This document shows, piece after piece, positions 1 to 10,980 of a stretch of 64,000 nucleotides of DNA. Each line of letters starts with the position of its first letter. The stretch's first letter is position 1. The position numbers and the translations under genes are program-made. The notes under the pieces are model-generated. The model saw only the letters and a program-made list of their open reading frames with translations, had not been told where the DNA came from and ran no database searches. Origin of the DNA: Phellopilus nigrolimitatus (Eukaryota > Basidiomycota > Agaricomycetes > Hymenochaetales > Hymenochaetaceae); assembly GCA_021029095.1 (NCBI GenBank), contig JAJOHG010000001.1:1550001-1614000 (forward strand), written 5' to 3'.

Positions 1-1245
1 GAAGAGACGTTATCACCTGCGTCCATGCCGCCGCCTTCACCGCCACTTCCAGCCATAATTAGGTGGAGCTCATCGATGAAAAGGATGACACCGGTGCCTT
101 CCTCGGACGCCTTTTCGACCTCGCTTAGCACCGCCTTTACCCGTTCCTCATACTCGCCTGGAGAAAAGGTTAATACGATTGTTTTACCTGAAGTTATTTT
201 CTGGACATGACACTTACCCTTGTACTTGGCACCTGCCATCAGGGACCCCATATCCAGGGTGAAAAGGCGACAGAAAAGTGATGCAGGCACATCACGCTTC
301 ACGATCCGCTGGGCGAGACCCTCTGCAATAGCAGTTTTACCAACGCCCGGTTCGCCGATGAGCACAGGGTTGTTCTTCGTCCTGTTAGAAATGATTATTA
401 GTCAATAAGACCCGATGATTTAGAAATGAAACTTTACCTTCTGCAGAGAATGCGAATCACTCTTCGTATTTCATTGTCTCTCCCGACGACAGGGTCAATC
501 TTGCCTTCCTCAGCAAGACTAGTGAGGTCGACAGCATATTTCTGAAGAGCATCGAAACCTTGTTCCGCATTCTTACTATCGACCCTCCTATCGCCACGGA
601 TTTGCTGGATAGCCGTCTTCAAGGCGGCCTCTGTCAAGGAAGCCTCTTTGAGAATAGACGCGATCGTCGAGTCCTTGATGAGGGCAAGTAGAAGTGTATC
701 GACAGCAATGTAAGCGTCATGGATAGCCGTCTTGATCGACTGCGCTTCACGAAGGACCTTGATGGCGGCACTAGAAAAGGAGACCTCATCTGGCGGTGGG
801 TCCTGCGTAGGCAAGCGGATGATACTTTTCTGAAGGCCTCGATTCACCGATTGCTATATATAGAAAAGATAGATCAGCAGTCGCAAGCAAGGGAGACGAA
901 TGTAAGATTACCCACCGGTTCACCTCCTGCCCTCTGAATAACTGACGAGAATAGCGAGTTCTTGGACTGCTTCGCAGAGTCTGCTTCACCAGCTGGATCG
1001 TTCAGAAGAACAGAAGCTAGGTGAACAGGATAGACTAGATAGAGAACAAAGTGAGCTATATGAACGAAATTGAAGGTGAGAGCGTCATGAGTCTACCCTG
1101 CGCATTTGAATAATCCTTTGCAAGCTGGATAGCAGCTGCAACACTTTCCTGCAAACAGGAAATGATTAGCATTTTCGCACATGCAGAGGATGGAAAGTAA
1201 ATGATAATGCACCTGGGCCTTGTCTGTGAAGTCGAAATTCGACAT
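1..1245 (-). CDS. HSP104: Hsp104/ClpB-type AAA+ disaggregase, N-terminal part
   Basis: Hsp104 is a hexameric AAA+ machine of the cytosol and nucleus that pulls polypeptides out of aggregates together with Hsp70/Hsp40. The start is placed at 1245 ([11 protein letters not shown]). Short exons then join to [17 protein letters not shown] and the ClpN repeats, followed by the first nucleotide-binding domain. In that domain I see [19 protein letters not shown], a Walker A (GEPGVGKTA, around 330-355) and a Walker B (VILFIDELH, near 80). The gene runs off the left edge inside NBD1, so the middle domain and NBD2 are missing. The cytosolic Hsp104 assignment fits because the start has no presequence; the mitochondrial paralogue Hsp78 is the alternative. 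It is transcribed divergently from DCP2, and a heat-shock-element-like site lies about 160 bp upstream of its ATG. Confidence 0.92.
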
Positions 1246-1299
1246 GGTGGTTGTAAAGAAAGAGTTTCTGTTGACGGGGTTCACGACGAGGATCCCGTG

Positions 1300-1317
1300 G
1301 AGGACTTATAAGTCCTC
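1300..1317. promoter_or_regulatory. Perfect 18-bp palindrome containing a TATA box
   Basis: The sequence GAGGACTTATAAGTCCTC is a perfect inverted repeat whose centre is TTATAA. It lies 55-72 bp upstream of the HSP104 start codon, a reasonable TATA-box distance for the minus-strand gene. Its symmetry means it reads identically towards DCP2. The role is inferred from position and sequence only. Confidence 0.5.
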
Positions 1318-1400
1318 GAATAAAGCATTCCGTCATTTTAGATGGGACACGGACGAGCTCGGAGAAGCAAGTAGTAGGTTGTTCTGCAGCCATGACGCAA

Positions 1401-1420
1401 TGTCGAGAAACTTCCAGACC
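1401..1420. promoter_or_regulatory. Heat-shock element (HSF1 site) between HSP104 and DCP2
   Basis: The 20-mer tGTCgaGAAacTTCcaGACc follows the alternating nGAAn/nTTCn spacing of an HSE. Two central units are perfect (GAA, TTC) and the two outer units have one mismatch each. It is about 160 bp upstream of the HSP104 ATG, where an Hsf1 trimer would be expected to act. Binding is inferred from the known biology of HSP104 promoters. Confidence 0.55.
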
Positions 1421-1631
1421 TGTGACTGAGTACCTCCAAATATGGATTGCTGCTGTTACAGACGGGCCTCGTCATGCTTCAGGGCCGGTCCACAGTCCAA
1501 CGCCACCACAACTGACACACCGCACAGCACGGGCCACAGACCAGTAGACAACAACATATACACTCCCAACACTGATTCGTTGCGACTCAAACTCGCTTTC
1601 TCTCTCCATCTCTTCTTTCATCTATGCAATC

Positions 1632-4190
1632 ATGGCCTCTTCATCCTCTTCATCGTCTCCAGAAATATCCCATGCTCCTCCAGTTTTCGATTCGTCGTTC
1701 TTCAAATATGCCTCTCTCGATGATGTCCTCGAGGAACTGTCGACGTGTGTAGCCTCGTTCCTACATTCTGACCCATCCACTTACTGGAGGGCTCGTCTCA
1801 CTTTCCCAGCCGTTTCATCATGAATCTTCCGGACCAGGAGATGGCGTCTGTAGAGCGGATGTGTTTCCAAGTCGAACAAGCGTGAGCCTCCCCTCCCCTG
1901 TATTTCCCTCTTCACCCGACCCTTATTCTATTCTCTCAAGGCATTGGTATTATGAGGATTTTATGCGCGAGGCGAATCCGAAGCTCCCAACTCTCACTCT
2001 AAAGAAATTTTCCTCCATCTTCTTCAATGCCTCCCCGTTACTTCGTCAGTGGAGCCCCGACCACGAGGTGCTCTTCAACACTTTCATGCACTACAAGGTT
2101 CGCGTGCCCGTATGTGGTGCGATCATGCTCAACGAAAAGTGGGACAAGGTATCTTGATCCTGAGACGTTATATTTAGATTTGGGTGCTGAGCTTTCTGTG
2201 TGTAGTGTCTTCTGGTGAAGGGTTGGAAGTCTTCTGCGGGGTGGGGTTTCCCGAAGGGCAAGATTAATCAGCGCGAGGCCTTACATTGCTGTGCCATCCG
2301 CGAGGTAAGTGTCCAAGCTTACATTGCATCTTTGCATATCCTCAGCATGTTGTGTAGGTTCAAGAGGAAACAGGTTTTAACCTGGAAAAGTACATTCGAC
2401 CAGAAGATTTCATTGAGACGACGATAAGGGAACAAAGTGTCACGCTCTTTGTGGTTGGTGGGATCCCAGAGAAATTCCCTTTTCAAACTCGAACACGGAA
2501 GGAGATTAGCGTGCGTAGCCCACGATACGGCACTGCATTCCATGGCACTGCTTCTCATTGCTCACGTATACAATCGATATTTACAGAAAATCGAATGGTT
2601 CAAGCTGTCCGATCTTCCCATGTGGAAACGAAATAAACAGGTGGCGGGAAAGTTCTATTTGATATATCCGTTTATTCCGTAAGTTCAAGCACTTTGCCTC
2701 TGTTTTTACCAGCTGATCCTTTCACCAGTCCTCTCAAGGAGTTCGTCAGAGTGAACAAGCCAAACAAACGCCGGCAGAATCGCCGAAAGAGTGGCGCTGA
2801 TACTAGTGCGGACCTAACCATCCAGACCGACTTCGAGCCAGACGAGAGTGTACGGGCAGAAAGTCCTGTCGAGAATCAGGGTACGACATGTAGGGCTGTT
2901 AGTCTCGAACGTGATGCACACACTTCAAGCTCCTCATCTGCGGACAATGGTGATCCTCAAACTCCATCGCCGCAAAGTACCGAGGCATTTCCCGTGACGG
3001 TCCCATTAGTCGTAGACAGCGAACCCGAGCAGTCCATGGACCCTCACTTCGCTCGCCTCCTAAGTGGTCTCTCGTCCTCCGCAAAGAAGCCCCTGTCTAA
3101 TGAGCAGATTGAATCACGCCCGATGTCGATCACTCCGATTTCTGGTAAAAGTAATTCTGCTAACCCTGCAGTAGAAAACATGCTGGGACATTCTCGAGAT
3201 ATGAACTCTCCGGCCAAGATAGCCTTTACAGATCGACCGTCACCCTCGAAGGAGAGCATGCATTTGCAATCACCTTCAACTTCGAGTGCAAATTCGTCAT
3301 TCTCTTCATCAAGGTCAAATAGCTCGTCGGTGACTGTTATGGCTAAGAGTCCTAAACCGTCGACTTTCGAACCTTCCATTCCACCATTATCTGTGGATCG
3401 CCACCTCAAGCATCTGGCCCTCCTGGAGTCCGTAGCTCAAGAATCGGCTGTTTCGTCGTCAATTCCTGTTTCGCGTTCAACTGTACATCCTGGCCTTACT
3501 TCATCCGTTCCGCCTTCGTTCCTTCCGGAAAGCCGGTCGATTCCACCGTCAGGCCTTTTCCCTTCAGGTCCAGTGCATCCGTCGACTGCCGTGGGCCGCA
3601 CTGATCCTTCTGTCGATGATCCGTTTACGGTACGACCGAGGACGAGCCAAGCTGTATTTCCACCGTCACCACCCGCAGTGCGTCGTCATGGGCCCAATTT
3701 AAGCATGCACCAAGGCAGCCTTTTGTCCATTTTGAGCGGTCCAAATGGTGTTTCTACACATGGGCTTCCACCATTTCCCGCACCGCATCCGAACAGTATT
3801 TTCACGAGGCCTGAGGCTACACCGCTCATTAATGGCAATATCCCTCCGCCGTCATTTCAGCATCAAGCGCAATCGTTCGTGCCTCAGCCGCCCAGGGTGA
3901 TGCCGCCGCCCCCCGGTGCGTTCCAGCTCAACCCACAACCTTTCCCGGTATCACTTGTACCAACCGGCCAACCTTCATTTCCTGGTTCAGTCATGACGCC
4001 GGGCGTGAATAATCCTCACGCTCCCAACAGAGCTCATCTGCTCTCGCTTCTCAATCCGAATACTATGGCAGGGCCTACATCTATATTACATGCGGATGCT
4101 ACGCGACCTAATTACCCTACTGGCAGCCCAGCCACTGCTACCAGCATGCGCCCATCCTCTGGAGTATCAAATGGGATAGTGCATAGATAG
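1632..4190 (+). CDS. DCP2: mRNA decapping enzyme Dcp2 (Nudix hydrolase)
   Basis: Dcp2 hydrolyses the m7GpppN cap in the 5'-3' mRNA decay pathway, working with Dcp1 in P-bodies. Exon 1 (1632-1745) joins across a 64-nt intron to [12 protein letters not shown], and exon 3 begins at 1942 with [10 protein letters not shown], the Box A helical domain that contacts Dcp1. The Nudix box reads [20 protein letters not shown], continuing VQEETGF across an intron (about 2255-2375), and keeps the REVQEE metal-binding glutamates. Box B ends near IYPFIPPLKEF. The last exon, from about 2729 to the stop, encodes a roughly 480-residue Ser/Pro-rich disordered tail rich in proline runs, as expected for Edc3/Pat1/Dhh1-binding motifs in fungal Dcp2. 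All splice junctions checked keep the frame. Confidence 0.95.
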
Positions 4191-4906
4191 ATGGTTCCTT
4201 TGCTTCTTTCTTTCTGGCCTACAAATTGCATATGTTGTGGTTAGCTACTACCGCTCTTTTGACAGCTATCAAGACCACCACGTCCTATTATGTTCCTTTC
4301 GCAGCATATCTGTGTTATTATTCTATCTTGCTTTCTACTCCCTGTTTCGAGTTATGGCCTATTTTCTCCGATAACACGACTCCATGTTCAAGCATTCCGA
4401 TTCTATTCCTTTTTTTCCAGCTTACTGCTTTCCGTCGGAGGCATCCTCGTTCATGCTCATTACTCTCATTTCCTAGTTGTGAAGCCCAGTCTTTTGTCTC
4501 GTCTCAGTTGCACTTGTAGTTTTGTAGCAGTCTTAAGCATCTCAGTTACCGGCTATCATTGAATTGAATCAGTTGTGTTGTTTTTTTCGTGTTGAACGTG
4601 CGTGATGCGCCGAGCGCCGAGACTTTTCATTGGATCGGCAGTCGCATATCTGCTGACATAAGCCTTATGGATTACCGGAATCTGAGGAGCTCTGCTCCGC
4701 ACCCGCTGGCGAACGCCACCTCTTATATTATCATTGCCTCCTACCTTAAATCTTTTGCACTGCATGGACGACTATTGACGTCCCTCTTCAACCATCCGCG
4801 TCGACGCGCAACTGCCCCATAGATTCCCCATATTCTTATTATCCTGCTTGGTTTCTGTATTTTCTTTGCTACCGACTCAAAAAAAGCCCGGCAATCGTTC
4901 CGCACT
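4191..4906. other. Intergenic: DCP2 3' UTR and PRS promoter
   Basis: This holds the pyrimidine-rich 3' UTR of DCP2 and the leader of the PRPP synthetase gene. Open frames present (for example 4290-4562) are hydrophobic translations of CT-rich sequence with no recognisable domain. I see no RNA gene or repeat. Confidence 0.6.
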
Positions 4907-6251
4907 ATGTTATCGGCCGGAGGTCTCAAAATTTTTTCTGGTATCGAGTTCACATGTGCATGTCCATCTCTTTTCTCGATCTTGACCGAATTTTATAGGC
5001 ACGAGCCACCCCGAGCTCGCAGAAATCATTGCACGCCGGTGCGTTCTACTGGCCTCGTCACCTGCCCCTGTACTCTGCTCATACATGCATACATCCATCC
5101 CATACGCAGACTCGGCATACCAGTTTCGAAGGCGGAGGTGACGTGTAATGGTATTGGCGAAACGTCCGTGCGCATCGCAGAGTCAGTGCGCGAGGACGAC
5201 GTGTACATCGTAAACCCCGGTTGTGGTGAGGTGAACAGGGCGCTCATGGAGATGTGTATTATGATCCACGCGTGCAAAATCGCAAGCGCGAAGCGCATCA
5301 CCGCCGTCCTTCCGCTCTTCCCGTACGCGCGTCAAGACAAGAAGGACAAGAGTCGTGCACCAATCACAGCCAAGCTTGTTGCGAACATGTTGCAGGAGAG
5401 TGGGTGCGACCACGTCATCGTACGTTTTCTACTGGGTTTCCGTACCACACGTTTCCAGCTTAAGAAATGCGGCTCCCTTTGTATTAGACTATGGACTTGC
5501 ACGCGTCGCAGATACAGGGGTTTTTCGATGTTCCCGTTGATAAGTGAGTAGTCATTGCAGACGAGCCTGAATGTGGCTGACGTTGGAGCGTTCCCAGCGT
5601 GAGTGCTGTCAGATATAAGCGTTTAACCTGAGCTTCACACGCATACATATGCGGAATTGAATAAGTTATATGCGGAACCGTCTGCCATACAGCACATCAG
5701 AACACACTTTGATGTGAAAGATGTGGTGATCGTCAGTCCAGATGCCGGAGGCGCGAAGCGGTGAGCCCAGACTTTCATGTTCGAGCTTCGTGTGCTATTC
5801 GCGTCGCTTAATTATGTACTCCAGCGCGACATCAATCGCAGATCGGCTGGGCGTGGATTTTGCACTGTTCCACAAAGAGCGTAAGAAGGCAAGTGAGGTA
5901 TCGCGAATGGTGCTAGTAGGACGTGTGAAGGGAAAGACAGCAATCCTGGTGGACGATATGGCGGACACCTGTGGGACGCTGGTCTTGGCTGCGAAACACC
6001 TGACGGAAGCCGGGGCGACGAAGGTGATTGCGATTGTGACGCACGGGATTCTGAGCGGGAATGCGCTGAAGAACCTGGAAGAAAGTACATTGGAACGGCT
6101 GATCGTGACGAACACGATACCGCAGGGATCGCATCAAGCGGCTTGCTCGAAGATCGAGGTCATGGATGTCGGGATCGTGCTCGGGGAGGTGATCCGACGG
6201 AGCCACTACGGAGAGAGCGTGTCCAAGCTATTCCACGAGGTGCCCTTCTGA
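4907..6251 (+). CDS. PRS: Ribose-phosphate pyrophosphokinase (PRPP synthetase)
   Basis: The enzyme makes PRPP from ribose 5-phosphate and ATP for purine, pyrimidine, His, Trp and NAD synthesis. My exons are 4907-4940, 4999-5038, 5110-5419, 5488-5543, 5598-5598, 5666-5760 and 5825-6251. They sum to 963 nt, a 320-residue protein close in length to human PRPS1. Visible motifs are [16 protein letters not shown], the ATP-loop [21 protein letters not shown], the Mg2+ site [10 protein letters not shown] and the PRPP loop [12 protein letters not shown]. It lacks the large non-homologous insertion found in some fungal Prs subunits, so it is a compact class I form. The fifth exon is a single C, discussed as a finding; without it the frame fails between VD and LYAEP. 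The next gene is transcribed in the same direction. Confidence 0.95.
5598..5598 (+). other. PRS: Putative one-nucleotide exon in PRS
   Basis: The preceding exon ends GAT-AA at 5543 before GTGAGT, and the next must start TTA-TAT-GCG-GAA at 5666. The 122 bp between contain CCCAG|C|GTGAGT. That gives a 54-nt intron (5544-5597, with CTGAC as a branch-like site), one base C, and a 67-nt intron (5599-5665). Including C makes AAC (Asn) and restores the invariant VDNLYAEP. A missing base in the assembly at 5543/5544 is the main alternative. Confidence 0.7.
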
Positions 6252-7070
6252 TTCTCTTGATTCTCGACAAGCGAGCGAGCAAGGAGCGAGTCGAACTTTG
6301 TGTAGTCTAGTGCGTGTATATGCGTGTATCAAAATGGAGTCTGATTGCAGTAGGTAATATCGGGCCGGTTGCGGGCCTGTTGTGGGTTGTTGCGGGCTAT
6401 TGGTGGGATATGCGGGACCAGTATGGGACCGGAGCCGGTGGAAGTGTCAATCTCGATGGCTATGCGGAATCTATTCCTCCGATAGGATCGGCACGATCCG
6501 TCACGCTCGCTTCGCGTAAGACTTCTTTCCATTTTATTCGTTTTATATTATTCCATTTTGGGAAGGTCTATGTCACCTTCTTGGTCCAAGTCCACTCCAG
6601 ACAGCCGAAACCCACCAGAACCGCTGAACGACCCTTCAAGTCTCCCAGCTGGCAGCAGCCTTCATCATCGTCCTCGACAGCGTGCCCGCCCCCTGCTCGT
6701 CGTCGCCCACGTCGTCGCCCACGTCGCAGCCTCGTCCCCGCTGCTGCCCGACGCTCGTTCTCTTCTGTGCTTGGCTCTATCTTCCTTGATTAGCACTCTC
6801 AGTTAGCCGAACTCCCGGTTACCTGTATTCCACTCGACACTTTGTTTCGGCATCGTCTTCGCTTCGCCGTCGCCGTCCACATCGGCGCCCGTCGACGTTC
6901 CTCTTCCCCTCGCCGTTGTCATTCTTATACTCCCCGCACGTACATTGCCCTCCATAAATTAAATTTTCGCTCTCTCCTTTCCATGTCCGATTAGCACTTT
7001 TACCTACGCCCCCTGCTGTCACTTTCTCTCTCTCCCGACCTAAGGCAATGCTCGTCAATCTAGCAGTATC
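6252..7070. other. Intergenic: PRS 3' UTR and kinase leader
   Basis: This stretch has no convincing gene. It contains a regular array of GGG runs (6362-6427), a short GTC/CCC tandem stretch near 6690-6735 with two near copies of a 15-mer, and a long CT-rich tract (about 6800-7040) leading to the kinase start. An open frame from 6320 could encode a short hydrophobic peptide over the G-rich array, but I do not consider it supported. Confidence 0.5.
6362..6427 (+). repeat. Array of seven GGG runs at 9-11 bp spacing
   Basis: Seven GGG triplets on the plus strand are separated by 6-8 nt (8, 8, 7, 8, 6, 8). The spacing is more regular than the surrounding sequence. It could fold as a long-loop G-quadruplex in the PRS 3' UTR or nascent transcript; this is inference. 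Confidence 0.5.
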
Positions 7071-10000
7071 ATGTACGCAACCTCAACCCATGTCCACCAA
7101 ACCCACCATTTGTCTATGCCAAACGGCCATTCCCACCACGCCCACCCCTCAAACGGCCACCATCCCCCTCAGGCCGGATCCTCCAATCGCCCGTCAGCTC
7201 CTCCCGTGGCGAAGGAGCCGCACCGTGTTCTCGGGATCCCTTCCACTGTCGTTAATGGCGGCCGACTCATTCACGGCGACGCGCAAAGCAGTTCGTAACG
7301 CACGATTCTGCTTGCATGCTTGTCACTAACGCGTGCTTCTTTTCGCTTCAAGGTTCTGAACGCGTTTACACGCCAATTAAGGTCGTTGGGGACGGGTCTT
7401 TTGGTACCGTCTGGCTGGCGGACTGGCACTCAGCCTTGCCTCCGAATACGCCGCTATCGCCCATGCAGTGTGGTGCTGGTGCGAGGCCAGAATGGTCGGG
7501 TAAACGACTTGTCGCATTGAAGCGGATGAAAAAACGTTGGGATGGAGGGTGGGACGAATGCAGGAAGTTGAAGGAACTTGAGGTGCGTACCTACTCAATC
7601 TACTCTCAGATTTAAATCCTGACTGCTTCGATGAAAGTCGCTACGCGCTATACCATTTCATCCTAATATTATCCCCTTATACGACTTTTTCTTGCTCCCT
7701 TCGACCAAAGAACTTTATTTTGTCTTTGAGCCTATGGAAGGCAATCTGTACCAACTTATCAAATCGAGAAAAGGACGTCCTCTTGCGGGTGGTCTGGTGT
7801 CTTGCATCTTCCGACAGGTCGTGTCGGGGTTGCATCACATTCACGCGCACGGTTATTTTCACCGAGACATGAAACCGGAAAATCTTCTGGTTACCACAAC
7901 TGGCCTATTTGATTACCGCAATGTTTCGCCGGTCGCATCTCCCAATGCACCTCCGGAGAAGGATGTCGTTGTCATTGTGAAGCTAGCTGATTTTGGTCTT
8001 GCGCGGGAGACCAAGAGCAAGCCGCCTTACACGGAATATGTCTCTACGCGCTGGTATCGTGCGCCAGAGGTGTTGTTACGAAGCAGGGACTACTCGAACC
8101 CAGTGGATATGTGGGCCCTGGGAACGATTATGGCGGAGCTCATTAATTTAAAGCCCCTCTTTCCTGGTCAGACGGAGATCGACCAAGTAGCACGAATATG
8201 CGAAATTCTGGGCGATCCTTCTGATGAGTACGGCGTGGATGCTCGTGGCTTATACAACGGAGGCGGGAAGTGGGTGAAAGGAATAAAAATGGCTCGTGCA
8301 GTGGGTTATCAATTTCCGAAGGTCAGTTTACGCCCAACAGCTTTCGAATTTAGACTGAATTAATTCGGTTCATTTGTCTTTAGCTCAAGCCAGTGCCCTT
8401 TCACTCTCTTTTCGACCGCAACGTGCCATCTAACCTGATCGAGTGCATATCTGACTTGCTCAAGTACGATCCTGATGTGCGCTTGACGTGCATACAATGT
8501 TTACAGCATCCGTACATCTTGGAGACAACGCATGGCAACATTCCGGATGGGCCGCAAGTTCCTTTACAGATCAATACGAAGCTACCGGGACCAGTCAAAT
8601 CCTTAGCTATCGCTTCGACACCGAGCATGACATCGTTATCTCCGCGTACCGTTCCTCCCTCACACTCCAATTCTCCAGCAAATGGCAAGCCCGACTTCAA
8701 TGGGTATATACATCCGCATAGAAAGCCGTTTTTTCCACAGGTCGTCGATCAGAGTGGAGCCTCTCGGCCCATCGCCCCGTCGCCGGATCTACTGGAAACA
8801 TTGCAGCTTCAGAATGAGGGCAGCCCTTCTACACATGAGTCGGCAGTGCCAAGCTCTATGTACGTGACGGGCGCAAACTGCATCCCTGGTTCCTGGACGG
8901 ACGGCAGCACACATGTACAACATGGAGAATGGGAAGCGATGGACGTCTCTCCTTCGTCACCACCTCGGGAAATTCAGCAGCAAGCGGCCGATCAAGGCCA
9001 GCCTATGGATGATATCACATTCGCGTCGCCGACGCTATCGGAAGACCCGTCGTCACAGCCAACTGTGCATGATCAGACGGCACCACCAGCAGGCTCCTCT
9101 GCGCAGCAATCAGCGAGCAACACTAAGCTTCGGTTGGGACTTGGCTTTACCAGAAAGCACAGCAAGTGGGGGCTGGGAATGTTCGGGCACGGTGATAAGA
9201 GCCAGCAGAATGTTCTGCCACCTGTGGACGAGATGAACGTTGCGTCTACTTCGTCGACGCCGTCGTTGAAGCGCACGCAATCGTCAAGCACAGACAGCCG
9301 ATCGTTGTCCGAGCTATCGCCTGTGGGAGAATTGATCATCATCGAGCCTCCGGCACCAATGGATGCGAAGTCAAAGAAGAAAGAGGCAGAGCGTGTTGCG
9401 TTGGAGGCAGAGAAAGCGCGTCGCGCGCTGGCTGAGAAACGCAGCCGCGAGCAAGCTCGTGCCGTCATGCAGAAACGCAACCAGGTGATGAAACAAAAGC
9501 ACGGCACCGACTTCGATTGGGACTCGTCGCAAGCGACGAATGTCCTTGGTATGCAGAAGCCAAAGTCTAAACAGCGTTCAAATGTTGCTCAGGCGTCCGC
9601 ATCTTCAGCAACCATCAACGCAGCTGGCGGGCGTTTTCGCGGTTCAAACGAGGGGAATAATGGGTCTGAATACGACAATTACAGGGAAGCGGAACACCGC
9701 ACAAAAGCAAGACGGCGAGACCTTGATGATGATCATTCTATGTCGTCGTCAGATTTGCAGAGTGTTGGCAGACTGTCTGTCATGTCTTTTGCGACGGCTG
9801 AAAGCGATCCTATTCCAAGTCGGTTGCGGCATCGACCTAGTATATTTGGTATCACCCGGATGCAGTCCAGTTCCTCACTTCGCACTTCGTTGGGCGACGA
9901 TTTTTCAAGTTCGGCCCGTTCATCCAACTCACCGTCATTTGAGCAGCAGCTAGTCAGTGATTTTGACTCTCGAGCATCAATGTCATCGTATGAGGCAGCG

Positions 10001-10416
10001 CGGTCATCGATGTCCGAAGCAAGCTCGTCTCTACCCATGCATTCACTATCACTGTCGAGTCCGCAACAGCAAGCTGCGATGCTCAGTCGACAACCCTATA
10101 TTACTTTACCTCCTCCTGTACCCTCAATGTCTCATCAACATCTTCGCGCGCCAACGCCGAGCAGTCCCTACGAGTATGGGCAGTACGGGCAGATCCAAGC
10201 GCAGCCGCCTAGTCCGGCGATTGCGCCGCACTCTGCTATAAATCCCATCTTCAAAGTGGTAAGTCTTCAGTATGAATCAGCATACCTGTCTCTAACATGG
10301 TCATCGTCTAGCCTTTACCGCCGGAAGACGGCCATAGTCATTTACCCCCTTTCTCGGAACTGGAGTCAATAGCGGAGCCCCTGCCATCCCTTCAACGGAC
10401 TGAAGAATCCCCCTGA
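7071..10416 (+). CDS. crk1: Crk1/Ime2/MAK-type CMGC protein kinase
   Basis: This is a CMGC Ser/Thr kinase of the RCK (Ime2/Mak/Crk1) group, which in basidiomycetes acts in morphogenesis, mating and pheromone responses. A His/Pro/Ser-rich N-terminus precedes the kinase domain. The domain has the glycine loop GDGSFGTVW, an insertion of about 30 residues before the catalytic Lys (VALKRMKKRW), the catalytic loop HRDMKPENLL, DFG, and a dual-phosphorylation TEY activation loop (YTEYVSTRWYRAPE). An insertion of about 20 residues separates the catalytic loop and DFG. Introns lie after GDAQS, after KELE and after YQFPK, and a last intron (about 10259-10311) leads to a terminal exon ending at 10416. 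The tail of about 600 residues is Ser/Gln-rich and disordered, with a basic Lys/Glu helix near residue 600. The TEY motif suggests activation by an upstream kinase. Confidence 0.88.
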
Positions 10417-10980
10417 CAACTCACGCTCCTTACATTTTGTTTTCTCAAGTCTTTGTTCCAGCGTGTTTTCAGTCCCATTTTTGTCTCATCTACTCTTTCT
10501 TAATCGCATAGGCATCAATTCTATCTCCCTGTCTCTTTTACCCTCCACTTTGCACGGATCCCGTCTATCCCGCAGTATTATTATCCCTCTCTTTCTCTGA
10601 CACTACTTTACATTCAATGTTCCACACAGTGTCTTTAACTCTTTGCTAGCATCCGTCGCTCATCTTGTTGCCAAGCCGGTTATTTGCGACGAGGCCTGGA
10701 GCGAGACGTAGTAGACATGTAATGTATTTTTATTTCGCACCGGGCGCGTATAGCAGCAACAAAAAAAAAGCGGTCGAAGAAACACGATCAAATATACATA
10801 TAGTCGAGGCTGGTCACTCTTACTCATTCTTTCATTGATATTGCCACAACAGTGAATGTAAATCAGGTTTGATATCTTCAGGATGCAAGGTTTCGGACAA
10901 CAACCTTCTAGTTCGTGCAAAGGGTGAAACTAGTCCAGCCAAAAGGAGCAAGTAATATATATACAACCAGCATCCTGCGT
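10417..10980. other. Convergent intergenic region, kinase and NDUFS6 3' ends
   Basis: These are the 3' UTRs of two convergent genes. TTTATT at 10729-10734 reads AATAAA on the minus strand and could serve NDUFS6. No coding signal recognised. Confidence 0.5.

Larger units (their letters stand above)
1246..1631. promoter_or_regulatory. Divergent HSP104/DCP2 intergenic region
   Basis: These 386 bp carry both 5' leaders. Towards HSP104 lie the TATA palindrome and HSE described separately. Towards DCP2 the last 60 bp before the ATG are CT-rich (repeated CTC/TCTTC), which is common just upstream of basidiomycete start codons. The open frames here are short and show no recognisable protein. Confidence 0.6.

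Noticed and set aside
4290..4562. Hydrophobic 90-codon frame downstream of DCP2
   Set aside because: CT-rich 3' UTR translates into Leu/Phe/Ser runs. No start context, splice structure or homologue recognised.
6314..6793. Open frame of 159 codons between PRS and the kinase
   Set aside because: It covers the G-run array and GTC/CCC repeats, has no domain, starts at a non-ATG codon and lies in UTR sequence.
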